Positions 59,046-64,000 of a stretch of DNA of 64,000 nt are shown one piece after another; within the stretch, counting starts at the first letter, position 1; every line of letters begins with the position of its first letter. Below the pieces are notes generated by a model. The model did not search any database, was not told the origin of the DNA, and worked only from the letters and a program-made list of their open reading frames with translations. The DNA comes from Siphonodentalium dalli (lineage: Eukaryota > Mollusca > Scaphopoda > Gadilida > Siphonodentaliidae). The translations under genes were made by a program, and so were the position numbers. The stretch spans positions 201,110,681-201,174,680 of the forward strand of contig CP136067.1 in the NCBI GenBank assembly GCA_032622095.1, given 5' to 3'.

Positions 59046-59578
59046 GTCGGGTTCCGATGTTTTTTTTCTGAACGACGAATAATGAAGAGCGTTCTTGTTA
59101 GTCTATTGCTGATATGACAATGCAAAGAGTGTCAAATATGTAGATGATGTTGTCTGGTGTTATTTGGGCCGTTTATCGGTGGAGTTTTTAGATAGAAAAT
59201 GCAGTTTTACTGGCGCCGCTTGGAGCTAGTAAAAACGCCCCAAATCAAATCAATGCAGACGGCATAATTATTCCCATTCAAATTCACACAAATCACCAAA
59301 ATCGTGCTACAGACATGGAAATCTACCACAGAGTTGCTGCACTGGACATGATTGACAGCTTACAAACAATCCATATAACTTCCTCCCAGAAACTGATCAA
59401 CAACTAACCCAATACTCCCGTGCACCTCAATATGGGATGTATGATCAAACCGGACTGCATGGGGAAAGCAATTCTCACGCATATAATATACGCGAATATA
59501 TGTTTTTCTCATCGCAAAACAGAAAACGGACACATTATATATAAATCCATACGAAGCCTTATCATAAATATGACCATA
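59046..59578. other. no gene seen
   Basis: No supported features. One AATGAAGAGCGTTC motif lies near 59081. Confidence 0.4.
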
Positions 59579-61850
59579 CACCGTTAGAAAAAAAGACCGT
59601 CGCTTTAAGTAACTGGCTGACCGTAACCATTAATTGTCAGACCGTAACTAATAAAGGTCAGACCAGTGGTATTGTTCATGGGTCAACACCAATTTTTTGC
59701 TCTTAATTTGCTAATTTACCATAGAATTAGCCAGGTTCCCATGGTGACAATATGATTTCCCGGTAGGCTTTACGATTCATATGTTTTTAATGGTCCAAAC
59801 TAGTATTATTCGTAACTGAAAAATACATCTTAGTTCGTATGTTACGATCTTAGTTTTGATGAAATGTAAATCCTGAATGCATAAAGTGATAGACAATACT
59901 TATGAAACTTTGCAGTTTGCAGAGGATCAAACTTGTTATCTGCTTCGTAGAATTTAATCCGGAAAAAGGCTGCGCACGCATAATGTGTTCACCTTTCACT
60001 AACTACTGTACAAATATGGCTGTAAATAAAAAAAACGTTACTAGTAATAGCTGATAAGCCAACCCATCACTATTCGGTTATGAGCAATACTAATTTTGAC
60101 AATTCTAAAACATGAATCGGCATGCCCTTTTAAGCCATAAAAAGAACAAAGCTACATGTTTCACAGTTAAAACTCAAATTTATGTACATGTAAAAGTAAA
60201 ATATATTAATGGCATACGTTTTTGGTGACAAAACAGTACAATTCAGACGAAGTGGTATTTGTAGGCGCACCTTTATTGCGATATTGAGTGTGCTTAATTT
60301 TAAAAAGGCGTGATTATAGCACAATACCAAAAATCTGTTTCGCTTATGCAATATTGAACGCAAATATTGCGATACTAAGCGCGCTAAATTTCATACAGAC
60401 CCTATAGTGTTATATCTATATTAGATAAATATTGTGCATATAGTGTACATATAGTGTACATATATCATTTTCAACTATAATTATATACATATCTAAACCA
60501 TTGTCTCTATTTATACAATAACAATTTAGAAGAAGCAATAATTTTATTTAAATGTCACAATTTTGAGTGCAAGATGTTGCAATATTAAGCGCAAAATATT
60601 GAGATATTAAGCGAAAAATATTGCAATAATATCACAAGCGACATGCTTATAGGCGTTTCCACTTGCAATATTGTAGCGATATTGGGCGCGAAAATAGCGC
60701 TATTGATATACCACTTATTTTGACTGGTACTGTATATCAATAACAGCTAGTTGGGATTGGAACCTTCAAGACAACAGCAGATCCAATAATAACTGTGCAC
60801 AATGACTTGGCGACAATGTTCTCACGTAGTCGCACATTTTCCATGAGATTTTAAAGTATGATGCATCAAACTGTATACTGCTGGTATCATGACACTTGGT
60901 ATCAATATCAGTTAGTCAGTCAAAGATAGTTTGATCAGAACATCCAACCAATAGTGTATTCCCGGTAAATTGTCGTAATAACTTGACGATAACATGGCGA
61001 ATGATGACAATGTCTCATATCCACACTTTTCAATGAAAATTGATGAACCGGGATGATTTGTTCCGTGTAATTATAAAGTTGGAATTGTTGATATGTGATC
61101 ACCAGTCGCTGAGCTGCGTCAGTTAATGCATTGCTTACGGTGTTGTTGTTGACATTGAAGTTCTTGTAAATTACACTGGTACATAGAGTGCATGTACATG
61201 TATATCATCTCTTGTAAATGTACATGCATGTGCTTTGAAACAATCAGATTCAGAACACTGTCAACTGGATTGCCAACATTATAATAGTAATAGCTGCTCG
61301 TTGTTATTATTGTCACTATTGGTTGACATCGAAGCTCGTGTTAATTGTACATGTATCCTCGTCAGTAAATGTGCCAGTTTTTTATACTAAGTCACAACAC
61401 TGTAAATTTCAACATCAGCACTGAGTCGAATGAAGTCAGGACCCGGATCATGCCATGGTTGATTGGGATGAATCTCTACTCTCAAATTTAGTGGAAGTTG
61501 TCAATTATAAAGTCGGTTTTCTCAGAATTTGAAACTTGTCCGGTTATCAAAGGAACCGAAATCAGACCGTCTTAACAACTGTCCACAATTGAAAAGGTAA
61601 CAGTTTCCAAAAACAAAAACAATATTTTGCGATGAAATACGCAACGCCAACGATAAATGGCGAATGAATGAGGTGAGTGCTCAAGCGGGAACTTAAACCC
61701 GGAATGAGAATAACGTACTCATCAATATATGTACGGACCCGCATAACACAGAACGAATGCCGCATTAATAATTCATATTAAATATCAGCATACTGTATGG
61801 AGTCATTGTCGTATATAATATGGTCGCCGATAAATATATATATACAGTGG
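59579..61850 (-). mobile_element. CACTGTTAGAAA family, copy C
   Basis: Minus-strand copy. Its right end is CACCGTTAGAAA at 59579, with ACCGTAAC/GTCAGACCGT subterminal motifs. It is colinear with A and B through the TTGCG/CGCAA-rich middle (60250-60720) and the AACATTATAATAGTAAT region (about 61275). The other end is truncated near 61850. At 60731-60740 it preserves the empty target of the nested element found in A. Confidence 0.8.
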
Positions 61851-64000
61851 TTCGCCGAAAGAGTGGTGGGTCCTATTGCTATATCAATTTCGTGTATAAA
61901 TTAGGTCAATCATACATCAGGGCATACGAGAAATTAGAGATTCAAAATGCAAACAGACTACGAGTAACCACTCAGACTTATTAAAACCTAAAACACTTAT
62001 ACATTTTAAGCCGTTCCTCTTGTACACATTATTATAGATTATAATTATAAACTCCCAACATCAAATTGAATGTATTCAAAAGTCATGATTGTTTGTTGAT
62101 GTCGAGAGAGGAGTATTTTATTGAACTCAACCATTATATTATCGAAGCTGTGTTTGCAATCGGATTGAGATGAGTACTATACGAAGAGGTTTGTCGATTT
62201 CATTATGTTGGGTTCATTCATGAAATGTCATGTCGATTTCAACGAAACTCGACGAACAATGTCATCATGTAGCGTTCGGCATCGACCGAATTCGCTATAA
62301 CTTGAATGTAGCTTCTGCTTGTTCATAAGTATGTGTTCCTAGTCGATTCATAAAAATAGAAGGACATGTATAAGGATTATCAGATTCACGTATGTACTAT
62401 GTAATATTAGGATAATTTAAACGCGATAAATTAACGTTTGCATGATTAACGAATTCGATTTCGATTCCAGTATTCTCTCCCGCCCTGCCAGGGTGATTGA
62501 GATTTTCCCATAGCACGTCCGATTTATATTTTAGGCTATTCCAATGTAAACATTTGACAGTGCTGTCATATGTTCTCAATTAAATGTAAACCACCGCTAC
62601 GACTGAACTTCACTGTGCATAATTCCGATATTAACTCCCCTCGTTTTTGGATCGCCGGCAATAAAACGACACATAATTCTTACCGATTACGGCATTAATG
62701 CTTTAATAACACCAATCTTATGTGCGACAAAGGTGGTCTGAACAACAAGCTAATCCTATAAGAAGGCCCTCGCGCCACTCAACTGTCCCGAAACAGACTC
62801 TATATATCATGAACACAGACTTACACAGGTACTTTCGTAAATTTGACCTGCGCTATCTCCTGATGATGGATGACCTTTGTGGGTTCACCAATTCCTAAAC
62901 GGGAACACCATAGGTCGAAACACTTAAAATGGCAATGTGGAGTGCTACATGGAACATCTCGGTCAAAGGTCGGACGTGATGTTGGTATTTATTCAGCTTT
63001 ATATAAAATCTGCCATTGGAATTAAGATACATAACGTAATGTTCACTGGCAATCTACAACCACACTATTTAAAATGTGATATTTCTAGCTTGAACTTATA
63101 TGTTTTAAAGCCACATGGCGGTTTGCAGTCCAAAATACCCATAATATTATTCGCTTTTTAATAGTCTAATCCTGATAAGGTAGCAATAAAGAGCGTTTGT
63201 CTGACTTCTGGTGAAAAGGACTGTGACTTTGGAAAGTGTTCTTTCAGAGCATATGAAGCCGGCATATCGATAGTTCGTTTATTTATTGAACTATCGTGTC
63301 CGTCGCTCCATGTTACGTCGACAAACATTTGGAGGTTCGAATGAGCCATGTCAGTTTAGTAAATAGGGTAATTCGAAACTTACACACAAATGTTTTTGAT
63401 GGTACAATCTTGAACATCGGTCAGTAAACACGCTCTTTAGTTAGCGAAGGTCATTTGACATTTTGCTAGGCTGACAAAATTAAAAGAATTGTCAGTCTAG
63501 CAAAAAATTCACGAACCTTAGCTTTAAAGACCGTCTACGTTCCAGTCGCCCAAAATATAAAAGCGAAATATAATACAGTGCCATGTTAATTGTGAATTTG
63601 TGTAATCGGTTTCAACGTTACAGTGTGAATTATAGTGTGGATGCGATACGACTGTATGTTGACTTACATATGGGATTGTTTTCGCATAATCTCGGTTGTA
63701 ATAAAAACGAAAAGAATTGGTGTTTTTCCGATATTTACTGGCATTCATCTTTGATTGTCTCTGTTAAAACATTATTAAACAGGATGTCACACCTGTGAAA
63801 ACAACTTATTTTGAGACATTGAAACAGATTATTTTTTATGTATGATATCACTAATGTTTATGCTCTGTCTCAATATTTCATAAAATCCATGAACATTGAT
63901 TTTTTCATTTTGATCCAGATGTTATCGGAGATGTCATTTCTAAGTATGTAACCTTACAATAGTGAACCTCTTGCATAATCTTCAACTTACGAGGTAAAAA
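61851..64000. other. no supported gene; one hairpin
   Basis: Short open frames only (60-74 aa). A hairpin lies at 63461-63505. CAATAAAGAGCGTTTG at 63184 matches motifs elsewhere in the window. Confidence 0.4.
63461..63505. repeat. 45 bp hairpin
   Basis: TTTTGCTAGGCTGACAA and its near-complement TTGTCAGTCTAGCAAAA around an 11-nt A/T loop. Confidence 0.8.

Overview
This is AT-rich eukaryotic DNA with very few genes and almost no intact ones. It looks like an intergenic or intronic stretch of a large, repeat-laden invertebrate genome. The evidence is decayed non-LTR retrotransposons, a tRNA-derived SINE, several families of cut-and-paste DNA elements with terminal inverted repeats and target duplications, many minisatellites, and two exon-like pieces bounded by spliceosomal splice signals. 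WSC-domain and PAN/apple-domain secreted proteins, this mix of Jockey-superfamily/L2 LINEs, and an Academ-like nuclease remnant suggest a lophotrochozoan, most likely a mollusc. That placement is an inference. No bacterial-style operon is present.

Layout. 1-3260 is a dead LINE interrupted by another repeat. 4533-9956 is a 5.4 kb element with arms over 1 kb long in inverted orientation. 10790-11530 is a LINE tail. 11838-12000 is a WSC exon on the minus strand. 12190-12581, 16393-16783 and 39897-40183 are three copies of a small TTAA-inserting, piggyBac-like MITE carrying two ~69 bp hairpins. Related hairpin cores without those ends lie at 24.3 kb and 58.4-58.8 kb. 13151-14491 is dominated by minisatellites. 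17.8-19.0 kb holds a GC-rich coding-like block between direct repeats. 19.8-21.2 kb is a minus-strand LINE. 23730-24026 is the signal-peptide/PAN first exon of a secreted protein on the minus strand. 25.06-25.98 kb is retroelement debris. 27594-29320 is an L2-like LINE.

The second half is built around a ~2.5 kb non-coding DNA element family with CAC(T/C)GTTAGAAA ends. Copy A (30231-37867) is split by a 5148 bp nested element (31456-36603). That nested element has a clean TAT target duplication, and copy C preserves the empty site. It carries two divergently oriented remnants of an Academ-like protein. Copy B (46357-50318) carries a 130 bp pentamer array. Copy C runs 61850-59579 on the minus strand. 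Between A and B are a ~1.1 kb direct duplication (38.0-40.3 kb) and a head-to-tail pair of units (42565-45738) with a 21 bp repeat readable in several frames. 50.3-54.1 kb is a nested palindrome cluster of at least seven ACCGG-tipped hairpins with a tRNA-derived SINE inside. 55.1-57.5 kb is another dead LINE.

The genes do not form a pathway. The window is best read as a stratigraphy of insertions, with repeat copies providing empty-site controls for one another. Host coding content is limited to the WSC and PAN exons, plus a weak exon candidate at 40460-40735.
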